From positions 13,946,368-14,010,367 of the forward strand of contig NC_043982.1 of NCBI RefSeq assembly GCF_902150065.1: a DNA stretch of 64,000 bases. Direction: 5' to 3'. This DNA comes from Myripristis murdjan (taxonomy: Eukaryota; Chordata; Actinopteri; Holocentriformes; Holocentridae). Positions 37,412 to 48,788 of this stretch are shown piece after piece. The translations under genes were made by a program, and so were the position numbers. The notes beneath the pieces are model-generated. The model saw only the letters and a list, made by a program, of their open reading frames with translations. It was not told where the DNA came from and made no database searches. Each line of letters starts with the position of its first letter. Positions within the stretch are counted from its first letter, which is position 1.

Positions 37412-38369
37412 GGGGAGAGTGGGGTAATTTGTGCCAAGGGGCAAGTAGTGCCACCCCTGTTATCTAGAAAACTATAGAAGAAGTTGGTCATGTGACCACA
37501 TATTTTTGAAGAGGCATCCATTTCACTCATCTTATAAAGAAGGGAGACACATGGCTTGAGAGGTAAGCACATTGAAGTTCATAAAACATTTTTTTGCCCT
37601 CCAAAGTAAAATTTCTATGATCAAGGTTTTTTGATTGCTGAGTTTGAACAATTATAGAAAATTTTGAAAACAGTTCACACAGGTTTTAGTACTTTAGTAA
37701 GCTACACCATGAGTCTATACAGTTAGCATGATGTTAGCTCAAAACAGCTGGGGGATGCATTTTTTTCAAAATGGTGGGCTTGGGGTAATTTGTGCCAGTG
37801 GCACAACTTGTGATTATATACTATATATTACTTTATTGTATTTTATTGCTATTGTACATTATTTTCTTACCTTTGATCACTAAAACTATTCAGATTCAGA
37901 TGAAGATAATTTGCAGGTGCTCATTTTGGACTTTTTATTTTGTTCTGGGTATGTGTTCATGTGGCGCTAGGCCTTGTTATAGAAAAGTGGCCTGTGAGCT
38001 TGTTAAAATAATAAATAAATGTTAAATAAATAATTTTGTATTGAATTTGCTTTACTTTTATATAGCATTATCATTTGTGAGATTAAAATGATCTGTTTTA
38101 CTTCAATTATCAATGGCACAATTTACCCCAGTGTATTCTCTCTAATGGCACAATTTACCCCGCACTGGGGGCAAGTTGTGCCACAAAACCACTTTTTTTT
38201 TCGAAAGCTATATTTCTCAAACAGTTTATATAAGATCCAAAGTGATTGTTCCCAGGGATGCACAACATCCTAAACTATATGTGCATATTTTAGTTGGAGG
38301 CATTACTGTAATCCCCTTGCTTTAAAGGCACTTTAAGTAAAAATTGGCACTATTTACCCCACTCTCCCC
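37412..38369. mobile_element. 958-bp inverted-repeat element with TA target site
   Basis: The left end GGGGAGAGTGGGGTAATTTG is mirrored on the right by CCCCACTCTCCCC preceded by GGCACTATTTA. The bordering dinucleotides are TA on both sides. Inside, the phrases GGGGTAATTTGTGCCAGTGG and ATGGCACAATTTACCCC repeat in both senses, as subterminal repeats. There is no long open frame, so it is non-autonomous. It sits exactly at the TA that ends Tc1 copy 1. Confidence 0.75.
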
Positions 38370-38371
38370 TA

Positions 38372-39110
38372 TGGTGTTTTTCTTAGAAATGATGTCTTTG
38401 CGTTACGTATCCAGTAGAGGGCGCTCCGACTCCTTTCACGTCCCGCTCCACAGTCACCTCACAGCAGAGAGAAGTAGTGAGAAGACTGAGGAGTCGACAG
38501 CGCATTTACTGAGCCGACCGGTTTGCCGACCCTGGGCACAAACGCCGAGGGCCCTGTATAACTAATTTTACACACTCAACTCAACCCACAATAATATGTT
38601 ATTATATTATATATTATTATTGTTATTAATTATATTATTGTTGTATTGTAGGAATGACAGAAAGCTAGCAGACAAGCTAGTTCAGAGGAGCGTGATTTAC
38701 CTCTTGAAAGTCAGATACAAGTGCCCAGTATATTCACAATGCATGGTTTACTTAGGGTGACACTGCCACCTACTGGCATGATATATTTATGCAGGCACAC
38801 GTATATACCACAGTTATGTATTAATTATGTTATGTAGCAAAAGCATTAAGGATCTGTTCATCACACCCTGGGATTAATGCACAAAAAAAGCGTTTATTCA
38901 TGTCTTGCATCAACACAGGCGTTTCACAACACAGGTGTCTCTAATCGGGACATTTGGGCTATGTTGCATAACACAAGTGAGCCACTCACTTCAACAAATA
39001 GGCCTACAGCATTAGGCCTACACAGCACAGGCCTATGCGTAAAAGCGTACAACAGTGCACTCCACATCAGGATAGGTGGATAGGACAACACATCTTAGAC
39101 AAACTGAGAG
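38372..39110. other. Internal sequence of the outer element and left flank of the old hAT
   Basis: No coding content is recognised. The part to about 38570 may belong to the outer hAT. The rest may be the 3' side of the old minus-strand hAT, whose ends I could not fix. Confidence 0.4.
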
Positions 39111-39124
39111 TTGGGCAGATGTGC

Positions 39125-40625
39125 CTACAGGATTTTAACTGTCTTACCTAAATTGACTTTCTTCTGTTTTTTGTTTGTTTGTTTGTTTGTTTGTTTTGAA
39201 GAAAAGTCTTTTATAACATCCACAGAGTCTAGCTCTCGTAAAAGGTCTGATTCGATGGCCATAACTGACAGGCTGTTCAAGCGTCTCTGTGTCATCCTTG
39301 TACGTAGTTCATTCTTAATCCTGCTCATCTGAGAAAAGGACCGTTCTCCTTCACAGTTACTGACCGGGAGAGTCAGATAGAGTCTTAAGGCAATGTAAAC
39401 ATTTGGAAATGTTGACTGTAGTCCACAATCCATTATTGTTTTCAGCATCTGTGATGGAGGAGGCATATCCAATGAATGATCTAAAATGAATAAGCTCCTC
39501 TGAAAGACAGCTATCCAAATCAGAGGCATTTAAGCAGAATAGACAGTGTTCGCTTTGTCACGTACTTCTCTGTCCGATGCACCGGATGGCATGAACAAAA
39601 CCCCAAACAGGTCACATAGGTCTGTGTATGCATCGAGTCGGTTGCCAACACAGGTGTATAGGTTATCAATAGAAGCGGTGAATGTTTCTATTTTGAATTT
39701 ATTTTTCCCTTCTAGAAAAATGTCATGTTCACTCTCATCGGGCATTTTTGCGCTTTCTGGAACGCTTGTACGTCTGGGACACACCGGGTACAGCTAATGC
39801 TTCTCTTTCAAAGTGCTCAAAACTATCTCTTTGTGCTGACACAAAGTCACGCAGCGATTTGAGAAGTTGCACCGCTGTCATGAGGTCTATGTCTGGTTTT
39901 TGAAGTTGCACACTTGTCATTTGGAATCGAGTTAGAATGGTATTCCAGAAATTAGCCAAAAATGCAGTTTCTAGGTCCATCATTCCACACAGTGTACTGG
40001 CTTCATTTCGGGTCACTCTGTTTTCATTTACATCTGCAGCTATGCTCTTTAAAGCATCTTTTATCTTGCTATAGTTTTGCCACAGAGCTTTAGTGGATTC
40101 TGCCCTGCAGCTCCATCGTGTGTTTGATAGTGACTTTAACGTCAAGTCTATATTAGAGTTCTGAAAAATGTCAACTGATCTACATGACTCAGGTCGGGAG
40201 TTGACTCAACAATGATTTCGTCTGCTATTACTTTCTTGGTTTTTTCTCCCATTAAGTCAATAAATTCCTCGCATGTTGTTGAAGACAAATAAGATATGTG
40301 TCCTCAGCCCTTTTGTCCATATTTCTTTGTGTTCAGCCAGAAGTCGATCGAATTGGGCTAGTAACTCCAAAGCATCCAAAAAGTTTCCATTGTGTTGGGA
40401 TTGTAGCAGCTCATCATTCCCTCTGAATGCGAGTCGCCTTTCTCCTAAAAACTTGATTACAGCAACGACACGTCGCAGCACATCCTGCCAATATTGCGTT
40501 GCATCCATGGTTTGTTTCATTAAGGCTGAATCGATCCTTCCCGTGCCACTCGATCTCTGCATCAGGGTTAGCATGCTGGACCTGAAAACATAATAATAAT
40601 AGCCTACATTAAATTTGTAAAGCAC
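39125..40625 (-). pseudogene. Old hAT transposase, C-terminal half
   Basis: It contains DALELLAQFDRLLAEHKEIW, LKSLSNTRWSCRAESTKALW and the hAT C-terminal dimerisation segment. The three pieces lie in different frames, so the gene has at least two frame breaks besides the nearby insertions. LSNTRWSCR and CEGERSFSQ are standard landmarks of the ZMYM1-like hAT group in fish. Confidence 0.8.
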
Positions 40626-40789
40626 TCTATAACTGAAACAGCTTGTGCTGACAAAGCAAAATGCAATAGCCTACAATAAATGCTATGGTGCTGGCGGCGC
40701 GCATGGACGCAGCGGCCCCTCCAGGGATCAGCGAGAGTGAATGTTTTAAATGTTTTGCTTAACCCAGACGCTCAGGTTGCATAACCTAC

Positions 40790-41297
40790 ACCTGAGAGAC
40801 TTTACTAAACACCAGGATAAAGCATGCTGCAAGAAATGAGGTACCCTGCTTTGATGTGGACAAACTACGCCAGCACGGGATTTTACCTGCGTCTACACCG
40901 GCAGTCACCAGGGAGAGGAGGCAGTGCAAGCGGTGCAAACGTAAACAAAGGAGGGGGAAGAGAGCCGGGATCCACGCTAGGCTAAAGGCTAACGCCTCCA
41001 GACCAGCAGGACGGTCGCTCTTGCTCTCTAATGTTCGCTCCCTCGACAACAAACGGGACGAGCTATGCTTGCTCACCCGCTCCACCAATACTTTGAACTG
41101 CTGCCATCAAGCAAACAGTGCAGAAGCATGAAAAGCAAAACCACCAGAATGTGCAACAGCTTCCTCCAGAAAGCTGTTAGACTTGTAAACTGCTGACTTT
41201 ACCATCACTCGGGGATCATAAGTGCGAAACACTATCTCATTTTGTGTGCGCTACTGCTGTATGTGCAGCTAAATGACAATAAATAAAACTTGATTTG
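40790..41297 (+). mobile_element. LINE copy with a head-to-tail internal deletion
   Basis: The left part reads as the start of a LINE endonuclease protein: a Lys/Arg-rich stretch (RRQCKRCKRKQRRGKR) and then LLLSNVRSLDNKRDEL, the N-terminal landmark of the endonuclease domain. After about 41090 it changes directly to an untranslated 3' tail that ends CAATAAATAAAACTTGATTT. All of the reverse transcriptase is missing. It lies inside the old hAT. Confidence 0.6.
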
Positions 41298-41828
41298 ATA
41301 AAATTGCCTACCTGTGGTCAGCACTCCTCTCATGCTCGGAGATGCGTTCAGAGTGTTTCCAGTCACAAAAACCATCAATAAAGACATTCTTTTTGGTCCC
41401 AAAAAGTTTACAAGTGAAATAATATACATTCCCAGTCGATGGTGAAGAAGCCATTCTCGGAAGTCGACAGGACAACATTTCTTTGGTTAATGAGCGTGAA
41501 CATCCTCCCAGTCCATTATCCCTCACAGATGCATGGTATTTCAACCGTCTGTTGTGAAATGAGGAGGCCCCTCTTTCTATCAGAATCGACTTAACTCTTT
41601 CATTAGAGATATCCCCCCAAAGTGCAGGATCTGTAACAGTCTCCCACTTGGAGTAGTCTCTTTGTGGGCCACCGACATCTTCGGATCGGACCGATTGGTC
41701 TTCTTTTTCTTCCACTGGTGGGCAAGTTCTCTCTGACAGGACTGGCTGCAACGTGATCATCATCATTTTCAGCTTGGTCGTCCATTTCCTCCTCAGGTGA
41801 ACAAGTAGGCATAACGTTACTGGTACTT

Positions 41829-41836
41829 ACTGGTAC
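41829..41836. repeat. Left 8-bp target duplication of the young hAT
   Basis: ACTGGTAC, identical to 46311-46318. Confidence 0.9.
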
Positions 41837-44800
41837 CACTGGCGGGTCTTCCATGGTGGCACGGGGGGGCATCCGCCCCCCCCCCGCAATCTGATTGGCC
41901 ACCCCGTGTGCCCCCCCAATGGTCATTGGCTTTTGGTAATGTCAATCATTGTGTAAAGCTCTCTACAGACGCTGCATGTTAAAACGGAAGCAAAGCTGAA
42001 ACCTTTTGTGTGACGACTGTGTTAACGACTCATGAAGGCTTTTATTTTGGAAAAAAAAACAGAGGAAGTAGCTCCGTGGCTCTGCGACTGCGCTAATGAA
42101 CTTGTTTAACTTCAAGACTGATGGACGCTCGCGCAACGTGATGCTCGCAGGTGCACCGAGTTAAGGTAAGAGCAGAACCCTGCAGGTTCTCTAAGACTGT
42201 CTGTCACAACAAAGTTTTGCCAACTTCTGTTAAATTTGCATGAAAAACTGCTCTTAAACAATACTGCAGGTGTTTTACTTTAGTTAGCTCTCCATCTGGA
42301 TAAACGTTAACACATCTCTCCACTATTTCAGTAACGTTAGCATCTGTCGTGTGTTTTGCGACACGAATTAATAGTCAACAACAGAGTAGCGTATCATATC
42401 ATTGTTGCTACTGTGATGTTGGTACAGTGCAAATAGCATGTTGCTTTTCATTGTGTTTGTTTTCAATGTATACTACAGTATGAAACGGAGGCAGGGAGAT
42501 ATCTTGAATTTCTTCAGTAAGAGGAAATTTATCAGGGAAAGTGCAGGTGACCAGCAGGAGTGTGACAGTGAAAGTCAAGCTGAATGCAGCCAGGCAGCTG
42601 AAACTGACGTAAATTTCCAGGGCCAGACCAGCAGTCATGGACCTCCAGGTGAAAATACAGCCGGTACTAGGGAAAAGCTTTAAAATGTGTTTTGTGTTCT
42701 GCAGAATTTTACAGTTATTCAGTGAATGAAGGAATTTAATACCTCCTTTTAATACCTCATTTTAAATCACAGTATAAAACTGGAACTATGAACTTAAAAT
42801 TGTTTATTTGTTAAATATCTGCAATTCATGCTATGTATTATAAAACAAATAATCATGTACACTTGATTAAAAATTTAAATCATGTATGTGCAATTAAAAA
42901 TAGAATTAATAAAGTGTTGACTGTGTCAATCAATACTTTCAGATGTACAAAGGGAGAGGACTGACCATGCTGAATCAGATGACAGCTACAGCAGTTGCAG
43001 CAGCTCCACCAGCAACACCGACCTCCCAGTTCGTCCAACTTTTGCGCCACCGAAAGGTCCACAAGGTAGAATATTCATAAAAAATGCTATTTCATCCAAC
43101 GCAACTTTAAAAAGTTAAATAAAATGTTAAACATCTTTAAAAATGTACTTAATTTTTCTTCATTTAAAAATTCCAGAATCTACATGTATGCATATATTTT
43201 TCAGACACTGGCTGTGGGAACAAGAACAAAAGCACGTTTTTGTCTATAAATGTCAGTGCTGATCATGAGTAGTAATTTCCACAGACTCATTTTAATATTT
43301 TCAGACATTTCTCAAACCAGAGCTGCTGGCCCTGCGCAACCTATCCTGAAGGCCTTCCCTCGCACTCAGCACGGACAGGGTAGAACCAGAGCCTTCATCG
43401 CTTCCTGGTATAAAGACTATACCTGGATTGAATACTCCCAGTGCCAGGATAGTGCTTTTTGTTTTGCATGTAGACATTTTTCACTGCCCTCTGTTCCGGA
43501 GACAACATTTACCTCAGCTACTGGCTTTTCAAATTGGAAAAAGGCCATGTACAAAGATGGAGGTTTCCGCTTACATGCTAGAGCAGAGCACCATCTTAAT
43601 GCCATGATTGCATGGACGGAGTATCAGAGGGGTGTTGAGAACAATACATCTTTACTCCAGGCAATGGACAAACAGTACCAAAAAAAGGTAGAGGAAAACA
43701 GGAAGTATATTAAAACAGTTGCTGATGTTTTGCTATGCACAGCCACTCAGAACATAGCACAGCGTGGCCATCGGGAGTCAGAGGACTCAGGAAACAAGGG
43801 CAACTTTATGGCCATTTTGGAGCTCATAGCCAAGCATGACCCCTTAATAAAACAGAAAATGGGACATAGCAATGTCAAGTACACCAGCAACCATATTCAG
43901 AATGAGATTTTAGAGGTTTTAGCAGACATGGTGAGAAAGGACATTATTGAAGAGGTAAAAGATAGTGGGGTCTTCAGTATTCTAGCTGATGAAACAAAAG
44001 ACTTAAAAAAAGAGGAACAAATTTCCTTAGTACTGAGGTACTACTACAGAGGTACAGTGCATGAAAGCTTCATGCATTTTGAGCATGCAGACAAACTTGA
44101 TGCTGCTGGGCTAACTGAAAAAATTGTTAATAGCCTGCAAAAGTACGGTTTAGAGTACAGAGAACAGCTGGTAGGGCAGGGCTATGATGGGGCTTCTGTA
44201 ATGAGTGGCAAACACAGTGGTGTGTCTGCAAGGATACAGTCCCTGGCCAAGCATGCCTTTTATGTGCACTGCAATGCACATTGCCTAAATTTGGTTATTG
44301 TGGACACAGTCAGAGCAGTACCAGAAGCGTCATGCTTTTTTTCCTTGTTGCAGCGCCTTTATGTGTTTCTGTCAGGTTCCTATGTCCACCAGAAGTGGCA
44401 GGACATACAGCGCTCAATGTATCAGGAGGATCAGCCTCGAGAGTTGCCCAGACTCAGTGATATTAGGTGGGCTTGCAGGTATTATGCCTGTCGAAACCTA
44501 ATGGACCGGCTTCCAGCTGTGCTACAAGTCCTTCATGACATTGATGAGGAGAATAATGGAGACAGAAGTGTAGAGGCGCGTGGACTGCGAGGGCAGATAA
44601 ACCTAGATTTCATTGGCCTTCTAGCAACCTTTAGAAGAATCCTTGGAGATACAAAGTTTTTGAGTGATATGCTGCAGTCCCCATCATTGGACCTTGCCAG
44701 AGCAATTGACCTCATTGAGGCACTGCAGGACTCAGTAGTAAAATACAGAGATGAATCATCTTTTGACCAGCTGTGGACAGAAGTGCTAAGCATGGCTCAG

Positions 44801-46310
44801 CAGTGCAACATCAGCACAGAGAGGATGTCTAAAAGGCAACTTAAAACAAGCTCTGCTCTTAATGACACTGTTGTCATGTCTACAGTTGGTCAGCGTTACA
44901 GTGACACCGGCAAGGATTACTTTTGTAAGACTGTTTACTATCCGATCCTAGACCATGTAAATGCTGAGCTAGAGAGGCGGTTTTCGAGAACCAACTGTGA
45001 TATCATGAGAGGGATTCAGGCACTCAATCCTAAAAGCAACAGCTTTTTAGAGGAGGCCCCTTTGTTTTTATTTGGAACCATCTATGAGACAAACCTGGAG
45101 GATTTGAAGCATGAGCTTCACCAAGCCAAGCGGATCTTGAAGAGAAAGGAGGCAGCTGGAATGAGGAATCTCACCAGTTTGCTTGAGTTTACAGAGTTCC
45201 TGGAGCCATTTAAAGAGGTCTTCTATGAACTGTTCAGGTTGTGCAAAACTGCTTTGGTCCTACCTGTAAGCACAGCTGCCTGTGAACGCAGTTTTTCTGC
45301 ACTGAAACTGATCAAAAATCATTTGCGCACCACCATGAACAATGAAAGACTAAGTGATCTTGGAGTGCTAAGTGTGGAGTCCAAGAGAGCCAAGGCCTTG
45401 GATATGGACGAGTTTGTAAGGTTGTTCAGCAGCAAACACGGCAATCGCAAAATACAGTTATTTTGAAGTGTCAGCACCTCCAAATGAGTGGTACATTGAG
45501 TGTTACTTGATCTGATTGTGATACAGGACAGAAAATTGTTTACACAATTTAAAGAGCTGAGCAGTACTGATTTTGAATATTGTTGTTGTTGTCAACTTCA
45601 CTGTGAGAATGTGAGTGGCAGTGGTGAATTATTTTTCTTAAAAGTAACTACTACTGAGAGCTTAAGCAGAAAGTGCTGATTTAGAGTGTAGAATATGGTT
45701 AATGTTGGTTAATGTTTTTATTTTTAGTGGTAGGTGGTACCTACTTTGCTTTTAACTGATTACTGAAGTGAACTTATATGTTTACTGTACAAAGCTGAGC
45801 ACTTACTGATGTTTCACATAAGTATTGCTGTTAGTGTTCTAAATTTCATTGTGGTGATGTTGCTTAACCTTCATAAAACTGATAACTACACAGAACACTG
45901 AGCTTGTTATTCTGTTTTTTAAAATTCTATTTCACATTTTATTTTATTTGTTTTTATTATTATAGGCTATTTTTTTTTTACATTGTAAGAATTTAAGTGG
46001 TGCTTAAAACTAATTACTACACAGAACTGCTATGTTCACTGTACAGAGCTAGGAGCACTAACTTCTGACTAACTCTGTACAGCAAACATCCTGCTGTTCT
46101 GTGTGTTAAACTTGGTAAGAGTACACCCAGCAGATTTAATGGGGTCAAGAAAAGCAAGATGAAAACAAACAGTGTGTATCTGTACAATATAAATATTGAA
46201 GTGGCCGATCGGTGGCAGCCTTCATTTTTGTTACTCTTGGGCGGCCCCCCCAGATTAATTGTTGTTACCCCCTGTGCCCCCCACCAGAAAATTCTCTGGA
46301 CCCGCCCCTG
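41837..46310 (+). mobile_element. Young, apparently complete hAT transposon (4474 bp)
   Basis: The ends are imperfect inverted repeats: CACTGGCGGGTC on the left, and CAGGGGCGGGTC as the reverse complement on the right. They are flanked by a perfect 8-bp duplication, ACTGGTAC (41829-41836 and 46311-46318). C-rich and G-rich subterminal stretches (ACGGGGGGGCATCCG; CCCCCTGTGCCCCCC) lie just inside. The single gene is open through all three exons. Perfect flanks and open frame point to recent insertion, though activity cannot be judged from sequence alone. Confidence 0.92.
42480..45466 (+). CDS. hAT transposase with TTF-type zinc finger (ZMYM1-like, DUF4371 group)
   Basis: Three exons, all joined in phase 1: 42480-42648, 42943-43065 and 43305-45466. 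They total 2454 bp, giving 817 residues without interruption. The N-terminus MKRRQGDILNFFSKRK is a typical hAT/ZMYM start, followed by an acidic Ser-rich linker. The TTF-type finger (FIASWYKDYTWIEY, AFCFACRHF, FSNWKKAMYKDGGF, EHHLNAM) binds DNA ends. The RNase H-like core shows FSILADETKDLKKEEQ and QGYDGASVMSG, the two catalytic Asp positions, then FYVHCNAHCLNLVI and LSDIRWACRYY. The C-terminal dimerisation domain is LVLPVSTAACERSFSALKLI and NERLSDLGVLSVES. Domesticated ZMYM-like host genes share this layout, but the flanking repeats show that this is a transposon gene. Confidence 0.93.
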
Positions 46311-46318
46311 ACTGGTAC
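46311..46318. repeat. Right 8-bp target duplication of the young hAT
   Basis: ACTGGTAC, identical to 41829-41836. Confidence 0.9.
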
Positions 46319-46600
46319 ACTGGACTGACTGCTGGCTCGTGACCTTTGATTAGCCTGTAGCCTAATGTCGTCATGGCTAGGGCATGGAGGGCTAGCGATA
46401 GCTGCTTAAGTGCCTTCCCCGTTGCCATCGTCTTAGGGGGGCAGCACAGCATTGCTGGTAGGCGGCCGTGGTCCAGGTTTTTTAGAGAAGAATGTGTCGA
46501 TGGCAGGTATCTGTGCTACCAAAGCAGCATTTTTGGCTTCTTTTTCTTTTCTCGCCTTTCGCTTTGCGTACCCGTGTCGTGGCTTCTCCATGTTGTCAAA

Positions 46601-47485
46601 CGAATTTTTTTTAAAAAACTTTCTTTATTCAGACAGTCAATGTTGTCAAACGCATGTCTAACGTCTATCCAGGTCAAATGATGTGACCCACCACGTGATT
46701 GACGCGTGACCTTGGCTTGACTGAGAAACATTTTTGCTAAAACATTTTTTTGTACAAAAAAAGATGTAAATAATGAGGGATTGGTGTTTAATGGGGGCCC
46801 ACATTTATTTTCATGATTTAATAATATAAAAAAAATAAAAAATACACTCTTGGCCAACAACGGCCAAGGACCCTGATTGGCTGCCAGGACCCTGGGGCAC
46901 GTGCAGGGATCCATCATAGCGGTAACGTTACAGTACCTCAAATTAATATTACGCTCACTCAGGCAGCTGCATGCTACCAGACTAGATAACACCGGAGCAA
47001 ATTAGGATAACGCGTCGTCGCCGTGCAAAAACCGTTATGGGCTGCATTTACTCAGCAGCGCATGGACTGTGTTTTTTAATTTATGGCGTTCAGGAGGAAA
47101 AAGCGTTTCTGGTCGAAGTTATAACTTCATGGAGGAAAGAAAATGTGAACGCACGTTTAAAGGACATCAGAGAGGCGCATTTCAAATCATGTTGTTGCAG
47201 TTTGTTAAATTAAACTGCTGTTACTTTCAGCACCACGGACAGCCCCGCGGATGATCTGCGGATAAGCCGCAGCTGTGAGCGTCAGTGGGTAAGGGCTCAT
47301 TAGGGCCTGATGTGTGGCACCTGAGAGATGCCACTGAGAGAAAGCCAGTCTTGCCAGACACTAACTTTGTTCCACCTCCCCTTTCTCCTGATTTTAGAGT
47401 TGTTAACTAATAGGAAATAAAATCTATATTTTTTTTATTTGCAAAAACCGACTCCTCCTGATATCCCCACCTCACACGTTTTAAC
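46601..47485. other. Right flank of the old hAT inside the outer element
   Basis: No gene is recognised. The part at 46840-46920 carries GGCCAACAACGGCC and CCTGATTGGCTGCC. It may include the 5' end of the old hAT, but no terminal repeat was matched. Confidence 0.35.
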
Positions 47486-48641
47486 TAGGGTTGGGAATGA
47501 AAAACCGCTACGACCGGATAACCGATTTTACAGGCGAGAGATACGGCTGTATCGGTAGCAGACTCCTAAATCGATACGAATCACCCATGAATCCTTAGAT
47601 GAATCGATTGTAGCGTTGTGGATCGGATATCGCGAGACTATGAATCGGTTGCCTGAGGCTTTACGGTTTTCATCTCTAAACAACGCGAGAGCTCACTAAA
47701 GGGACTCTCCCGCATGGTCCGTAACGTTAAGGGGCTTTCACATAGCGTGTGCTCAGCGCAGACCTCGGCCACCACAGCCATTCATTGTGTATGTGATCGC
47801 GTGATGCGAGGGCGCAGCGCAGAGCTGGTTGGCGCCCTGTGAGGTTAAATCTGGGTGGCACAACCCCTCCTCGTTTCACCTGCACCTGCACCACCAAGAA
47901 AAAATTACAACAACTGCACCGGCACCGTACGAGTCCAAAAGGCAGAGAAACTTTCCAGCTACAGCAGCGCACTGACATAGATTGTGTAACAAAGTGAAGA
48001 GTTGCCACTCCGATATATTTTCCGTGGCTAACAGGAGCACACTGGCTTAGCTTGTCTATTCAGAGAAGAGGTATCACTTTGGCTTATTTTTCATATTCAA
48101 TCTATGTTATCACAGGCATACTCCTGCTCATTCATTGGTAGTTGAATTGTTAGGTCTGTTTGATAAGTAATTTAAATCTTTAAAACAAATAATAATTTAA
48201 CATATTGTTAAATTATTGGAGTCAAACTTACTGGTAAACATCTACTCCTTCAAGATAATTTATTATGTTCTACAACTCATAAATATACACTATCACTAAA
48301 TACAGAGTGTTTGAGAAGCATATTTCCTGTGTGCTACAAAAGATCTAAAGTAAACAGTGCTCTCTTGTTGTCACGGGTTCGGACAGAACTGCCACTGGAC
48401 CGGACCGCAGTCCACCATTTGGTGATGCCTGGTCAACATCAACAAATGTTAACTATCGTATTGTTTTTACACTGTATCGAATTGTATCGTTCTTAAACCG
48501 TATCGAATCGTATCGTTCTTAAACTGTATCGAATCGTATCGAATCGTTCTGTATTAAAAATATATCGTTTTTGAACCAAATCGTAACCCGTGTATCTAGA
48601 TATGTATCGAATCGGCCTCATGCCAGAGATTCCCAACCCTA
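47486..48641. mobile_element. Non-autonomous hAT element with perfect target duplication (1156 bp)
   Basis: Inverted ends TAGGGTTGGGAAT (left) and ATTCCCAACCCTA (right) are flanked by a perfect 8-bp duplication, GTTTTAAC (47478-47485 and 48642-48649). The inside has GATACGAATC-type words near the left end and a tandem of GTATCGAATCGTATCGTTCT at 48470-48560. A transposase-derived segment at about 47845-48370 is shared, in opposite orientation, with the next element. Confidence 0.9.
48470..48562. repeat. Minisatellite-like tandem in a hAT end
   Basis: About four variant units built from GTATCGAATCGTATCGTTCT lie near the right end of the 47486-48641 element. They resemble subterminal transposase-binding repeats. 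Confidence 0.75.
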
Positions 48642-48788
48642 GTTTTAACAGAGAGTTTTGTGACGCTGTTTATCCACCTAGCTATTACCTACAGATAATT
48701 CATTAAATACACTCACTGACTTCATTAGACACTGTGCATTGTGCAATGCAATGCCCTACCATGAATTCTACTTTAATAAATGTACTAC

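Larger units (their letters stand above)
39111..46600 (-). mobile_element. Old broken hAT transposon with TTF-type zinc finger (ZMYM1-like)
   Basis: Minus-strand pieces in order: 46372-46580 (N-terminal, Lys/Ala-rich, ending PAIDTFF), 41308-41926 (TTF-type zinc-finger part with YYFTCKLFG and GFCDWKHSERISEHE), 40257-40625, 39735-40145, 39530-39784 and 39125-39529. The last contains LPVSNCEGERSFSQMSRIKN, the hAT dimerisation motif. The reading frame is split between several pieces, so it is inactive. Inside it lie a deleted LINE (about 40790-41295) and the young hAT (41837-46310). The terminal inverted repeats of this older copy were not found. Confidence 0.75.

Noticed and set aside
43250-45466. 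Calling the large frame a domesticated ZMYM1-like host gene
   Set aside because: The frame is bounded by matched inverted ends and a perfect 8-bp target duplication, so it is a transposon gene. The first ATG in the frame (43250) also lies upstream of the acceptor at 43304/43305, within the intron.
48470-48562. Direct repeats reminiscent of a CRISPR-like array
   Set aside because: The units touch each other without unique spacers and lie inside a hAT end in a fish genome. They are subterminal transposon repeats.
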